A stretch of DNA of 64,000 nucleotides from positions 1 to 64,000 of the forward strand of contig JANQLU010000108.1 in NCBI GenBank assembly GCA_028280445.1, in the 5' to 3' direction. Below the pieces are notes generated by a model. The model had not been told where the DNA came from. It saw only the letters and a list, made by a program, of their open reading frames with translations, and ran no database searches. Below, piece by piece: positions 44,097 to 52,604 of this stretch. The first letter of the stretch is position 1, and each line of letters starts with the position of its first letter. This stretch comes from Pirellulaceae bacterium. Lineage in GTDB: Bacteria > Planctomycetota > Planctomycetia > Pirellulales > Pirellulaceae. Position numbers and translations under genes: made by a program.

Positions 44097-45101
44097 ATGA
44101 ATTCACCTTATGTCATTGCTGAAATGGCTTGCGCTCATGATGGATCAACTGAAAATGCGTGGTCGATCATCAAAGGTGCTTCTCAAGCACAGGCTGACGC
44201 CATTCAGTTCCAAATTTGGCAGCCCACGGAATGCGTGTCGCCAGACCATGATGATTTTGAATTGTTGAAGCAAATCGAACTTGGGTATGACCAATGGGCA
44301 ACACTGATTCGCAAAACCCGTGATGAAAACCGACAAATTGAGATCATCGCATGTGTCTATGGAGTTGAAAGCGCTCGATTTGCAGCAGAGCAAGGGATCA
44401 CAACGTTCAAGATTCACACATCGGACTTGTCGAACCCCGTCCTTCTGGATGAATGTGCTCGACTCGGCTCGCGAATTGACCTGAGTGTCGGCGGATCTTA
44501 TGACGAAGAAATACAATCCGCCGTCAATTGCATTCGTGAAAATCGCGATTGCCAGATATGGCTTATGTACGGAATCCAGTTGTTTCCCACTCCGATCGAA
44601 GATATCAATCTCCAGCGGATGAAACATCTCGCAAAAAAATTCGACTGCCCGATTGGTTTCCAGGATCACAGCGACCCGGAATCTGCTGACGCATTCGCGA
44701 TTCCCTCAGCTGCTGTAGCATCCGGAATCAACATTATTGAAAAACACATCACTCACGATCGTTCGAAAAAAGGGATCGATTCACAAGCCGCACTGAATCC
44801 TGACGAATTTATCGAATTCGTACGGACGATGCGCAACACGGCCGCATTTTCACGTTCGCAATGTGGTGATTTGTCTGACGGAGAAAAGAAATATCGGCAG
44901 TACAGTAAAAAACAAATCCTGGCTTCAAGACTCCTTGAAGTTGGGCACATCCTGGAACCAGGCGATTTGCTGTTTTCACGTCCGGCAAACTGGAATGATG
45001 AAGGGATTCAACCCTCCGAGTCAAATGATGTGATCGGGTGTACAATCACTCAGGAAACTCGCGCCTTTGAGCCAATTCGAAAAAGCTCTTTGTCCCAATA
45101 G
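44097..45101 (+). CDS. Divergent NeuB-like PEP-dependent synthase with C-terminal SAF-like domain
   Basis: A 334-residue paralogue of the LegI protein at 47858. The barrel has VIAEMACAHDGSTENAW, FKIHTSDLSNPVLL (Lys 105), GFQDHSDPESADAF (His 191) and IIEKHITHDRSKKGID (His 217), so the two metal-binding histidines of NeuB are kept. Several usual motifs are changed: the phosphate-contact Lys of AVKFQ is Gln 37 (AIQFQIW), STGM is SVGG, LHC is MYG, and the H of GPDHAAS is missing. The C-terminal 60 residues (ASRLLEVGHILEPGDLLFSR) keep the SAF (antifreeze-like) form. It probably condenses PEP with a different sugar, or is a structural partner. The start is an ATG at 44097. Confidence 0.85.
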   Translation: MNSPYVIAEMACAHDGSTENAWSIIKGASQAQADAIQFQIWQPTECVSPDHDDFELLKQIELGYDQWATLIRKTRDENRQIEIIACVYGVESARFAAEQGITTFKIHTSDLSNPVLLDECARLGSRIDLSVGGSYDEEIQSAVNCIRENRDCQIWLMYGIQLFPTPIEDINLQRMKHLAKKFDCPIGFQDHSDPESADAFAIPSAAVASGINIIEKHITHDRSKKGIDSQAALNPDEFIEFVRTMRNTAAFSRSQCGDLSDGEKKYRQYSKKQILASRLLEVGHILEPGDLLFSRPANWNDEGIQPSESNDVIGCTITQETRAFEPIRKSSLSQ

Positions 45102-45164
45102 AATTACTGTATCGTTGCTCCCATTGCCGGAGCTCGTCGAACGAAGTCAACCCAACGCCTCGCC

Positions 45165-46973
45165 ATGTCATTCAAGCAAGTCGGATTTTTAATCACAGCA
45201 CGTCTTAAATCCACACGGCTTCCTTTCAAACTCATGGCAGAAATTTGTGGCCGACCGTTGATTTCGCAAATGCTGAATCGGGTCAAACAAATTCGAGGCG
45301 TTGACAAAATCGTCATCTGCACTTCAACAAACTCGCAAGACCAACAATTGGTTGAAATCGCTGAACAAGAAGGCGTGTTCTGTTATCGCGGCAGCGAAGA
45401 GGATGTACTGCTGCGACTTTCCAACGCTTGTGAAGAATATGGACTTGATTACGCTCTCAACGTTACCGCTGATTGCCCACTGGTTGATATTCAATATGCG
45501 GAAAAAACGCTTGAGGCAGGAGCCACGACAGGCAAAGATCTTGTCCGTTCGTTCGAACTTCCACATGGATTGTTTTGCTACGGGATTCGAGCAGATGCAT
45601 TGAAGCGAGCAGCTGAACTCAAGGATAGTTGTCGAACGGAAGCCTGGGGAGGTTTTTTTACCGACACAACCGCCTTTGAAGTTTACGATTTGCCGATCCC
45701 GGAGAAACATGCGCGGCCAGAAATTCGCCTAACCGTTGACTACCCAGAAGATTTCTCATTGGTCAACCGAATTTTTGAAAGCTTGCTTGAGGTAAATCCA
45801 GGATTTGGAATTGATGAAATTTTGAATCTGTTTGAGCAAAACCCCGAATTGCTAACAATCAATCAATCTCGAATTCGTTCATATCAGCATCGGATTCAAT
45901 CACAAACATCGATTCAACTGAAACCGCTTCGAAAAGTAACACATTGCGGAATTATCGGCTGTGGCTCAATTGGTAAACGCCATCTGGCAAATTGTGAAAA
46001 GCTCGGAATCGAAAAATATACGGCTCTTCGTTCTCAAGAAAATGCCTCGGCAGTCCTCTCTCAAGACCATGATTCTAAAGAAGTCTTTTCTTTGGACGAA
46101 TTGATTGCGCGCAAACCCGATTTCGTCATTATTTCAAATCCAAGTAGCCAACACTTGGACTTCGCCAAAACCCTCTTACCTCACGTCGACGGGTTGTTTA
46201 TCGAAAAACCGCTACACATTGGATTGGACGGAATTCCCGATTTTCTCCGCCAGGTTGATGAACACCAAGTGGTGACATTTGTTGGCTATAACCTCCAGCT
46301 TCATCCAGTGATCAAACAAGTAGAATCAATTGTTTCGGACGGTCTACTTGGAGAATTACTTGCTTTTCAGTGTGAAGTCGGACATTGGCTGCCCGACTGG
46401 CATCCGAACGAAGACTTTCGAAAGACTTATTTTGCGCGGCCAGAGTTGGGAGGTGGCGTTACGCTGACGCTAGCGCACGAACTGCACCTGGCTTATTCGC
46501 TTTTTGGTGATGTAGAAAAAGTCGTAGCGTTTATGCCAAAGTCTGATTCGTTGGAATTAGAAGTCGACGTTCGATCAAATGTAATGCTACAGCACTATGG
46601 CGGCATGATCAGTCAAATCCATTTAGACTTCCTGCAAAAACAACTTTCAAGATCCGGTCGAGTCATCGGAACAACAGGGCAATTAACCTACGATATTCCA
46701 ACCGGGCGGGTTGAAATCACGACAACCCAAGGCCAGCAGATGTTCACGTTCGAAAATGCTGATTGGAATCAAATGTATTTAGAGGAATTGCAATTGTTTG
46801 TTGAGTACCTTGAGACCGGTAGAAAGCGGCATCATTTTGATGCTTGGCGGGGCGCCGCCAGCGTTGCAATCGCAGAAGCTGCTTTTCAATCAGTTGCCAA
46901 TGGAAACATCGCCGAAATGCCTCAATGGGTTCATGAAAAAGGAAAAGGGTATAGCATTGGAACATTCAGATAA
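45165..46973 (+). CDS. Fusion of SpsF-type cytidylyltransferase with Gfo/Idh/MocA oxidoreductase
   Basis: A 602-residue two-domain protein. Residues about 1-240 form a nucleotidyltransferase with the CTP-binding motif LITARLKSTRLPFKLMAEIC and YALNVTADCPLVDIQYAEK (SpsF/CMP-sugar synthetase type). After a linker (about 240-262) an NAD(P)-binding oxidoreductase begins with HCGIIGCGSIGKRHLAN, with FIEKPLHIG and GGGVTLTLAHELHLAYSLFG. The first half could activate the nonulosonic acid with CMP; the second half could supply or alter its precursor. In Campylobacter the legionaminate locus has separate genes for CMP transfer and for oxidoreductases; here they are fused. No separate CMP-nonulosonate synthetase is in the window. 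The stop overlaps the next gene. Confidence 0.88.
   Translation: MSFKQVGFLITARLKSTRLPFKLMAEICGRPLISQMLNRVKQIRGVDKIVICTSTNSQDQQLVEIAEQEGVFCYRGSEEDVLLRLSNACEEYGLDYALNVTADCPLVDIQYAEKTLEAGATTGKDLVRSFELPHGLFCYGIRADALKRAAELKDSCRTEAWGGFFTDTTAFEVYDLPIPEKHARPEIRLTVDYPEDFSLVNRIFESLLEVNPGFGIDEILNLFEQNPELLTINQSRIRSYQHRIQSQTSIQLKPLRKVTHCGIIGCGSIGKRHLANCEKLGIEKYTALRSQENASAVLSQDHDSKEVFSLDELIARKPDFVIISNPSSQHLDFAKTLLPHVDGLFIEKPLHIGLDGIPDFLRQVDEHQVVTFVGYNLQLHPVIKQVESIVSDGLLGELLAFQCEVGHWLPDWHPNEDFRKTYFARPELGGGVTLTLAHELHLAYSLFGDVEKVVAFMPKSDSLELEVDVRSNVMLQHYGGMISQIHLDFLQKQLSRSGRVIGTTGQLTYDIPTGRVEITTTQGQQMFTFENADWNQMYLEELQLFVEYLETGRKRHHFDAWRGAASVAIAEAAFQSVANGNIAEMPQWVHEKGKGYSIGTFR
46941..46949 (+). promoter_or_regulatory. 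Ribosome-binding site supporting a TTG start at 46957
   Basis: GGAAAAGGG lies seven bases before TTG 46957, which is better placed than any Shine-Dalgarno-like text before the ATG at 46933. Confidence 0.55.
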
Positions 46974-47796
46974 TAGAAACGAACCAAAACGCCTGTCCCG
47001 TGCGGTCGTTGTCGGTGGGAGAGGGTATCTCGGACGTTCAATTTGCAATGCACTTGCCAATTTCTGTGATGAAGTTGTTTCAGCAGACCTCGTTGTTGAA
47101 TCCAAAGCTGCCGAAAAAAGCGCTGACACCTCGAACAGAGATCACAAACGTGTGATTCAACGAAATATTGACGTGACCGATCCCGATTCGTTAATCAAAT
47201 TTGCCGCGGAAACTCCAGATGAAGTCGATGTTTTTGTGTACGCAGCAACCACAAAACCCTTGGATTTTTACAAGCCGTTTACCGCCTGCTCACTTGACGG
47301 TTGGAAACATGTGATCGATGTCGAACTCAACGGACTATTTACTTGTGTTCGTGAATTCGGACGCAAAATGGAACAACGTCAATCAGGCAACATCGTGTTG
47401 ATTTCGTCAATCTACGGCATTGTTGGAAACGACCAGCGCCTCTACCAGGGTTCCAATTTACATGAGGTTTATGGTCATGGTGATGTTTCGGGACAAGACC
47501 AACCTTATTCTCACGTTGTTTACGCTGCAGTCAAAGGTGCCGTCATTTCGTTGACCCGTTACTGGGCATGTTATTGGCAAGGACAAGGGATTCGAGTTAA
47601 TTGCCTGTCACCGGGAGGAATCGAACACCCAGCAGAAAATAGCGAGTTCCGCGACAAGTACTCAGCAAAAGTTCCACTTGGCCGCAAAGGTTTACCGGAA
47701 GAAATCGCAAAGGCTGTTTCTTTTTTGGCGTCAGGTGAAAGCAGCTATGTTAATGGGCATAATCTCGTTGTCGATGGAGGGTTCACTTCGTGGTAA
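46957..47796 (+). CDS. SDR oxidoreductase of the nonulosonate module (PtmA-like)
   Basis: A classical short-chain dehydrogenase of about 279 residues. The cofactor loop is VVVGGRGYLGRSICNALANF, with FVYAATTKP (in place of N-A-G), VLISSIYGIVG (catalytic Ser), and Tyr and Lys in VVYAAVKGAVISLTRYWA, and NCLSPGGIEHP near the end. The TTG at 46957 has a strong ribosome-binding site and overlaps the fusion gene by 17 bases; an ATG at 46933 is the alternative start. Oxidoreductases of this type (PtmA in Campylobacter) accompany PtmE in legionaminate loci that use GDP-linked precursors; the exact reaction is not settled, so the name is by position and similarity only. Confidence 0.85.
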   Translation: MEHSDNRNEPKRLSRAVVVGGRGYLGRSICNALANFCDEVVSADLVVESKAAEKSADTSNRDHKRVIQRNIDVTDPDSLIKFAAETPDEVDVFVYAATTKPLDFYKPFTACSLDGWKHVIDVELNGLFTCVREFGRKMEQRQSGNIVLISSIYGIVGNDQRLYQGSNLHEVYGHGDVSGQDQPYSHVVYAAVKGAVISLTRYWACYWQGQGIRVNCLSPGGIEHPAENSEFRDKYSAKVPLGRKGLPEEIAKAVSFLASGESSYVNGHNLVVDGGFTSW

Positions 47797-47857
47797 TCAG
47801 CTGCTGTTGGATGGAATGCCAACAAATCTCGTATTCTGAACCAATACAACAAATCAC

Positions 47858-48862
47858 ATGACCAATCACACTTATGTCATCGCTGAAGCCGGAGTCAATC
47901 ACAATGGCTCGGTCGAAACTGCTAAAAAATTGATCGACGTTGCTGCCGATGCAGGTGCGGATGCGGTCAAATTCCAGACCTTCAAGGCCGAATTACTTGT
48001 TACAAAAACTGCAGAGAAAGCGGAATATCAAAAAACTCGAACGAACGAATCATCACAGTACGAGATGCTCAAAAGATTAGAATTGAGCGTCGATGACCAT
48101 CACGAACTGGTTGCCTACTCGGAATCCAACCAAATTCAATTTCTGTCAACTGGATTTGATCTGGAAAGTCTGCGGTTTCTGAGCAACCTCGGAGTCCCTC
48201 TGTTCAAAATCCCGTCGGGGGATATCACGAATTACCCACTCATTCAAACCATTGCCGAGTTTGGAAAGCCTGTGATTGTTTCCACAGGAATGGCGACTAT
48301 CGAGGAAATTGCAAACTGCCTGTCCGTTTTGAAACAACATGGAATCGACAATGGTGACATCACGGTTTTGCATTGCAACACGCAATACCCCACTCCCATG
48401 TCCGACGTCAACCTTACGGCCATGAACACGATCAAAGATCACTTCGGTGGTATCAAAGTTGGTTACTCCGATCACACGCTGGGGATTGAGATCCCAATCG
48501 CTGCTGTTGCACTTGGTGCTACAGTCATCGAAAAACATTTTACGCTTGACCAAACGATGCCCGGACCGGATCACGCCGCAAGTTTGAACCCAAAACAGCT
48601 GGCCGATATGGTGGTGGGCATACGAAATATCGAAATCGCTTTGGGTAATGGTATAAAGTACCCTACGGCCAGTGAATCGCCCAACATCCCGGTGGCCAGA
48701 AAGAGCATTGTTGCAGCAAAGATGATCAAAACGGGTGAAACATTTACCGCTCAAAACATAACCACAAAACGCCCCGGCTCGGGACGCTCGCCAATGGACT
48801 GGCCAAATGTCATCGGTCAAACGGCGACACGCGATTACGAACCGGACGAACAGATTGACTAG
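47858..48862 (+). CDS. legI: N,N'-diacetyllegionaminate/N-acetylneuraminate synthase (LegI/NeuB type)
   Basis: A 334-residue PEP-dependent synthase that condenses PEP with a 6-carbon sugar to form the nonulosonic acid. All usual NeuB motifs are present: VIAEAGVNHNGSVETAKKLI, AVKFQTFKAE (Lys 38), KIPSGDITNYPLI (Lys 117), IVSTGMATIEEI, LHCNTQYPTP, GYSDHTLGIEI (His 206), VIEKHFTLDQTMPGPDHAAS (His 227). The C-terminal SAF domain follows (about 275-334, RKSIVAAKMIKTGETFTAQN). The surrounding LegB, LegC, LegG and PtmE favour 2,4-diacetamido-bacillosamine-type substrate of legionaminate rather than ManNAc; the substrate is inferred from context. Confidence 0.93.
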   Translation: MTNHTYVIAEAGVNHNGSVETAKKLIDVAADAGADAVKFQTFKAELLVTKTAEKAEYQKTRTNESSQYEMLKRLELSVDDHHELVAYSESNQIQFLSTGFDLESLRFLSNLGVPLFKIPSGDITNYPLIQTIAEFGKPVIVSTGMATIEEIANCLSVLKQHGIDNGDITVLHCNTQYPTPMSDVNLTAMNTIKDHFGGIKVGYSDHTLGIEIPIAAVALGATVIEKHFTLDQTMPGPDHAASLNPKQLADMVVGIRNIEIALGNGIKYPTASESPNIPVARKSIVAAKMIKTGETFTAQNITTKRPGSGRSPMDWPNVIGQTATRDYEPDEQID

Positions 48863-48863
48863 C

Positions 48864-48868
48864 CGAGG
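48864..48868 (+). promoter_or_regulatory. Ribosome-binding site supporting a TTG start at 48873
   Basis: CGAGG lies about five bases before TTG 48873. This supports a start just after the legI stop codon instead of an ATG at 48807 deep inside legI. Confidence 0.5.
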
Positions 48869-48872
48869 TACT

Positions 48873-50042
48873 TTGTCTGCTACAAAAAAAATATGCGTTA
48901 TCACAGGTTCTCGTGCTGAGTACGGGTTGCTCCGCAATCTCATGAGAGAGATTCAGCAGGCAAGTGAATATGAATTGCAAGTCCTTGTAACAGGCATGCA
49001 TCTGTCTGAGAAATATGGCGAGACTTGGCAGGAAATCAGCGCTGATGGATTTGAGATTTCCGCAAAAGTTGAAATGCTCGAAGCGGACAATTCAAATCTC
49101 GGTGTCGCTCAAAGTACCGGTCGTGGCGTGATCGGTAGCGCGAACGAATTGTCGAAACTGCAACCAAATCTGCTGGTTGTTCTGGGAGATCGATTTGAAT
49201 CATTTGCTGCAGCAACTGCCGCAACATTTTTACAGATCCCGATCGCACATTTTCATGGTGGTGAAACGACCGAAGGTGCATTCGATGAATCCATGCGTCA
49301 TGCGATCACCAAAATGTCACACCTGCATTTCACTGCTACCGAACCCTATCGAAAACGTGTTATTCAATTGGGAGAACATCCGAATCGTGTTTTTAACATC
49401 GGCGCAGTTGGGCTCGACAACATGGGTGCTCAAAAACAACTTCTGAACCGTCACGAACTGCAAGACCAGCTGAATTTTGAATTTCGTGACCAAAACATGC
49501 TGGTAACTTTTCATCCTGTAACGCTAGAACAAAACTCGGCTGAATCCCAATTTCTCAACTTGCTTAATGCAATTGAACAATTCACAGATTGCGGTGTGAT
49601 TTTTACGAATCCCAATGCCGATCCAGGCAGTGAATCGATCGCCCAGCTCATTGAACCCTTTGTGGAAAAATATTCGGAACGCATGGCCAGCTTTGTCTCG
49701 TTAGGGTTTCAGCGATATCTCTCCACACTTCAATATGTCGACGTTGTCGTTGGAAATTCATCGAGCGGATTGATCGAAGTCCCATATTTCAAAACCCCAA
49801 CGGTTAACATTGGTGATCGACAAAAAGGCAGGATTGCAGGTCCAACGGTTATCAACTGCCAACCCTCCCAGCAAGAGATTCAAAAGGCCATTGAAATTGC
49901 GTTTTCACCTGATTTTCGCGCTTCGATCAAAGATGCTGTGAATCCGTACGGCGAACCCGGCGCATCTCACCGAGCCATCGAAATCATCAAAAGCTTTGAT
50001 TTGAACGGGATCCTTAAGAAACAGTTTTTTGACTTCACGTGA
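48873..50042 (+). CDS. legG: NDP-sugar hydrolysing 2-epimerase (LegG/NeuC type)
   Basis: A protein of 389 residues from the TTG at 48873 that belongs to the hydrolysing UDP-sugar 2-epimerase family. Motifs are KICVITGSRAEYGLLRNLMR, VLVTGMHLSEKYGETWQEI, VVLGDRFESFAAATAATFLQ, HFHGGETTEGAFDESMRHAI and VVVGNSSSGLIEVPYFKTPT. NeuC hydrolyses UDP-GlcNAc to ManNAc; LegG acts on the diacetamido sugar nucleotide made by the LegB/LegC/acetyltransferase steps. The gene follows legI by ten bases and precedes ptmE by 20 bases, so the three form one translational block. The choice of LegG over NeuC rests on context. Confidence 0.92.
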   Translation: MSATKKICVITGSRAEYGLLRNLMREIQQASEYELQVLVTGMHLSEKYGETWQEISADGFEISAKVEMLEADNSNLGVAQSTGRGVIGSANELSKLQPNLLVVLGDRFESFAAATAATFLQIPIAHFHGGETTEGAFDESMRHAITKMSHLHFTATEPYRKRVIQLGEHPNRVFNIGAVGLDNMGAQKQLLNRHELQDQLNFEFRDQNMLVTFHPVTLEQNSAESQFLNLLNAIEQFTDCGVIFTNPNADPGSESIAQLIEPFVEKYSERMASFVSLGFQRYLSTLQYVDVVVGNSSSGLIEVPYFKTPTVNIGDRQKGRIAGPTVINCQPSQQEIQKAIEIAFSPDFRASIKDAVNPYGEPGASHRAIEIIKSFDLNGILKKQFFDFT

Positions 50043-50062
50043 TTTGATAGAAACTCAGTACC

Positions 50063-51139
50063 ATGCCAGAAACACAATCGAGTTCAAGCGTTTTGTTTGA
50101 TGAAAAACTCGCGTCATTGACGCTCAAAAACTCGGTTTCCATCCTCGACGCCATGCGAACCATCGATCAAGGGGCAGCGCAAATTGCGTTGGTGACGGAT
50201 GAAAACCAGAAACTGATTGGAATTGTAACTGATGGTGACTTGCGTCGAGCTCTACTGGGAGGAGCTGACCTTGAATCGCCAATACTTCCACACGTCAATC
50301 ACGAATTCCGCAAGGCGTCGGCTGAAACCAGCCGTATAGAAGCACTCGATCTCATGAAATGCTACTCGATCGAACAACTTCCGATTGTCGACAGCCAAGG
50401 ACGCTTGATCGGATTACATCTTCTCAACGACTTGATTCAACCACAGCAACTTCCGAACGCCGCCGTGATCTTGGCTGGTGGAAAAGGGACCAGGCTGGGA
50501 ACGCTGACACAAAACGTTCCAAAGCCGATGCTAAAAGTCGTCGGTCGCCCTATTTTGGAACGGATCATTCTCCATTTGATCGGTGGAGGCATTAAAAAGA
50601 TCTTCTTGTCCGTCAATTACCTGGCGGAACAAATCGAAGACTATTTTGGCAATGGTGACGAATATGGCTGCCAAATCTCGTACCTTCGTGAAGACAAACC
50701 GCTGGGGACAGGCGGACCTCTGGCACTACTGCAACATCACGAGATCACACATCCTGTAATCGTGATGAATGGCGATCTCATTACCGATTTTGATGTCCCG
50801 GGAATAGTTGGTTGCCATCAAAAAAATAGCAACCAGATTACTATTGGTGTTCGTACATATTCACATACGGTTCCATTTGGATGCATCACGACTGATGGAC
50901 AACAAGTGGTTTCATTAAATGAAAAACCGACACTTCAGGAAATTATCAATACAGGGATTTATGTCATTTCCAAAGAATTGCTTCCGCAAGTGCCACTGGA
51001 TTTCTTTCCAATTACAAACCTCATTGAGCTGGCGCTCGACGATGGAAAACGCGTCGGCGTATTTTCAGTAGACCAATGGATTGATGTCGGGCAACCCAAA
51101 CATCTAGCCGAAGCTCGCGGCGATACAGAACACTTGTAG
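50063..51139 (+). CDS. ptmE: CBS-domain glucosamine-1-phosphate guanylyltransferase-like protein (PtmE type)
   Basis: A 358-residue protein with two N-terminal CBS motifs (about 10-125, IALVTDENQKLIGIVTDGDL and QLPIVDSQGRLIGLHLLNDL) followed by a sugar-phosphate nucleotidyltransferase domain (133-358) that opens with AAVILAGGKGTRLGTLTQNV and PKPMLKV and contains VIVMNGDLITDFDVPG. This CBS plus nucleotidyltransferase layout is that of PtmE, which makes GDP-GlcN from GlcN-1-phosphate for legionaminate in Campylobacter. Similar proteins are annotated as mannose-1-phosphate guanylyltransferases. The place after LegI and LegG strengthens the PtmE reading. The gene is followed by the unassigned transferase at 51168. 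Confidence 0.88.
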   Translation: MPETQSSSSVLFDEKLASLTLKNSVSILDAMRTIDQGAAQIALVTDENQKLIGIVTDGDLRRALLGGADLESPILPHVNHEFRKASAETSRIEALDLMKCYSIEQLPIVDSQGRLIGLHLLNDLIQPQQLPNAAVILAGGKGTRLGTLTQNVPKPMLKVVGRPILERIILHLIGGGIKKIFLSVNYLAEQIEDYFGNGDEYGCQISYLREDKPLGTGGPLALLQHHEITHPVIVMNGDLITDFDVPGIVGCHQKNSNQITIGVRTYSHTVPFGCITTDGQQVVSLNEKPTLQEIINTGIYVISKELLPQVPLDFFPITNLIELALDDGKRVGVFSVDQWIDVGQPKHLAEARGDTEHL

Positions 51140-51167
51140 TGTAGCTCAGGTACAAACAACACGAACT

Positions 51168-52556
51168 GTGCAAAAAATGTTCTCTGCGTTGACAAATTGG
51201 TTCAAAGTCATGTTCGCCGCCAGTCGAATAAACATCTTTGACCTCAACCCGATTTCAAGTTATCCGGAGTTTGAAAACGGCTTGACTGTGAGTCGCCGAA
51301 ATTCTACCGGCCGAGATCCCATAGTTTGGTTTCCTAGAACGCGACAGTTGATTTCGTTTGTTGTCATCACCATCGTTCGAATTTTTCGCTTGAAAAGATT
51401 TCCGAAACCAGAAACCAGCAGCATCATTTTTGTTGCCGGAACGAAAAATCAGACCGAAGCTCTAAAACCCATCTATGAACAACTCGAGGTCACCCAATTT
51501 TGGCTTTCCGAACCATCGATTGCGCCGTTGCGTCGATTCGCGTATGTTATTTCGCTGTTGTACTTTCCCTGCCTGATTTACCAGATGATTTGTGCGAAAG
51601 GATATCGCTCCAAGTCGTTTCGCCATAGCCTTGAAAAATACTGGTTAACCTACGGAATTTATTTTGTTATACGTATCTGGTTGCGAAAAACTCAGGCGCG
51701 ATCAGTTGTTTTGGCGAACGACCATGTCGGATTCTATCGAACATTTAATCAGGCTGCGCAGGACGAACAGGTCAAGACGTTTTATGTTCAGCACGCATGT
51801 GTGGCGGATTTTTTCCCACCGCTCATTTACGACATGGCTTTGCTGGATGGGCTCGATGCAGTTGACAAGTATTGCAACAAACCCTGCAAATCAAAAATAT
51901 TTTTGACAGGAATCGCCAAGTTCAACGACGCAAACCGGGTTGAAAACGACGAACGAAACGTGATTGGCGTCAGTTTTAACCTCTTGGACAATGAAGAGTT
52001 CGTTAAAAATTTGCTGAGAAGTCTGGTAAGTTCTTTTCCTAAAAAGCAAATCATCAGCCGACTCCACCCCGCGACTCCGCAAAACCAGGTTGAACGCATC
52101 TCGGAATTCTGCAATTCTCAAAACATCTTGAGTTCTAACCCGAAGTCGGAAGATGTATTTGAATATATCAAACAGATCGATGTAATGGTTTGCGGTGCGT
52201 CGTCTATCATTCTTGAGGCGGCACTCAAAGGCGTTCCGAGCATCGCGTACTTTTCTGAATTTGCAAGCGATGTCTACGGTTTCGTAAAAAACGGCCTATG
52301 CGAACAAGCACATAGCATTGACGAATTGGTTCAGAAATTAGAATCTATCCAGGACGATAAACAATTGTTGACAGCAACCCGTTATTACTGCGCTGGATAC
52401 GGTATCGAGAATCGACCACCGGCAGCAAAACTTGCGGCTGATATCATCCAACATTCCAATGATGGTCCATTCGAACCACATTGGGTCAAACTTTCGACAC
52501 AAAATGCGTGCGTCATGGAATATGTCGACGACCGAAAACCAACTAGCATTGAGTGA
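51168..52556 (+). CDS. GT-B-like transferase of unassigned family, candidate nonulosonate transferase
   Basis: A 462-residue protein that starts with GTG 51168 (or ATG 51177). No catalogued family is recognised with certainty. The central and C-terminal parts have a GT-B look: LANDHVGFYRTFNQAA, FYVQHACVADFFPPLIYDMA, KKQIISRLHPATPQNQVER and VMVCGASSIILEAALKGVPS, the last resembling the end motif of capsule and sialic-type transferases. The segment of about 120-160 contains two hydrophobic stretches (FAYVISLLYFPCLIYQMI) that suggest membrane contact. Position right after PtmE and before the acyltransferase makes it the best candidate for the enzyme that adds the nonulosonic acid; this is inference. 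Confidence 0.72.
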   Translation: MQKMFSALTNWFKVMFAASRINIFDLNPISSYPEFENGLTVSRRNSTGRDPIVWFPRTRQLISFVVITIVRIFRLKRFPKPETSSIIFVAGTKNQTEALKPIYEQLEVTQFWLSEPSIAPLRRFAYVISLLYFPCLIYQMICAKGYRSKSFRHSLEKYWLTYGIYFVIRIWLRKTQARSVVLANDHVGFYRTFNQAAQDEQVKTFYVQHACVADFFPPLIYDMALLDGLDAVDKYCNKPCKSKIFLTGIAKFNDANRVENDERNVIGVSFNLLDNEEFVKNLLRSLVSSFPKKQIISRLHPATPQNQVERISEFCNSQNILSSNPKSEDVFEYIKQIDVMVCGASSIILEAALKGVPSIAYFSEFASDVYGFVKNGLCEQAHSIDELVQKLESIQDDKQLLTATRYYCAGYGIENRPPAAKLAADIIQHSNDGPFEPHWVKLSTQNACVMEYVDDRKPTSIE

Positions 52557-52604
52557 CAACCATACTCGCAATCAATAAAAGTCAAAAAAACTACCGACAG
52601 ACCG

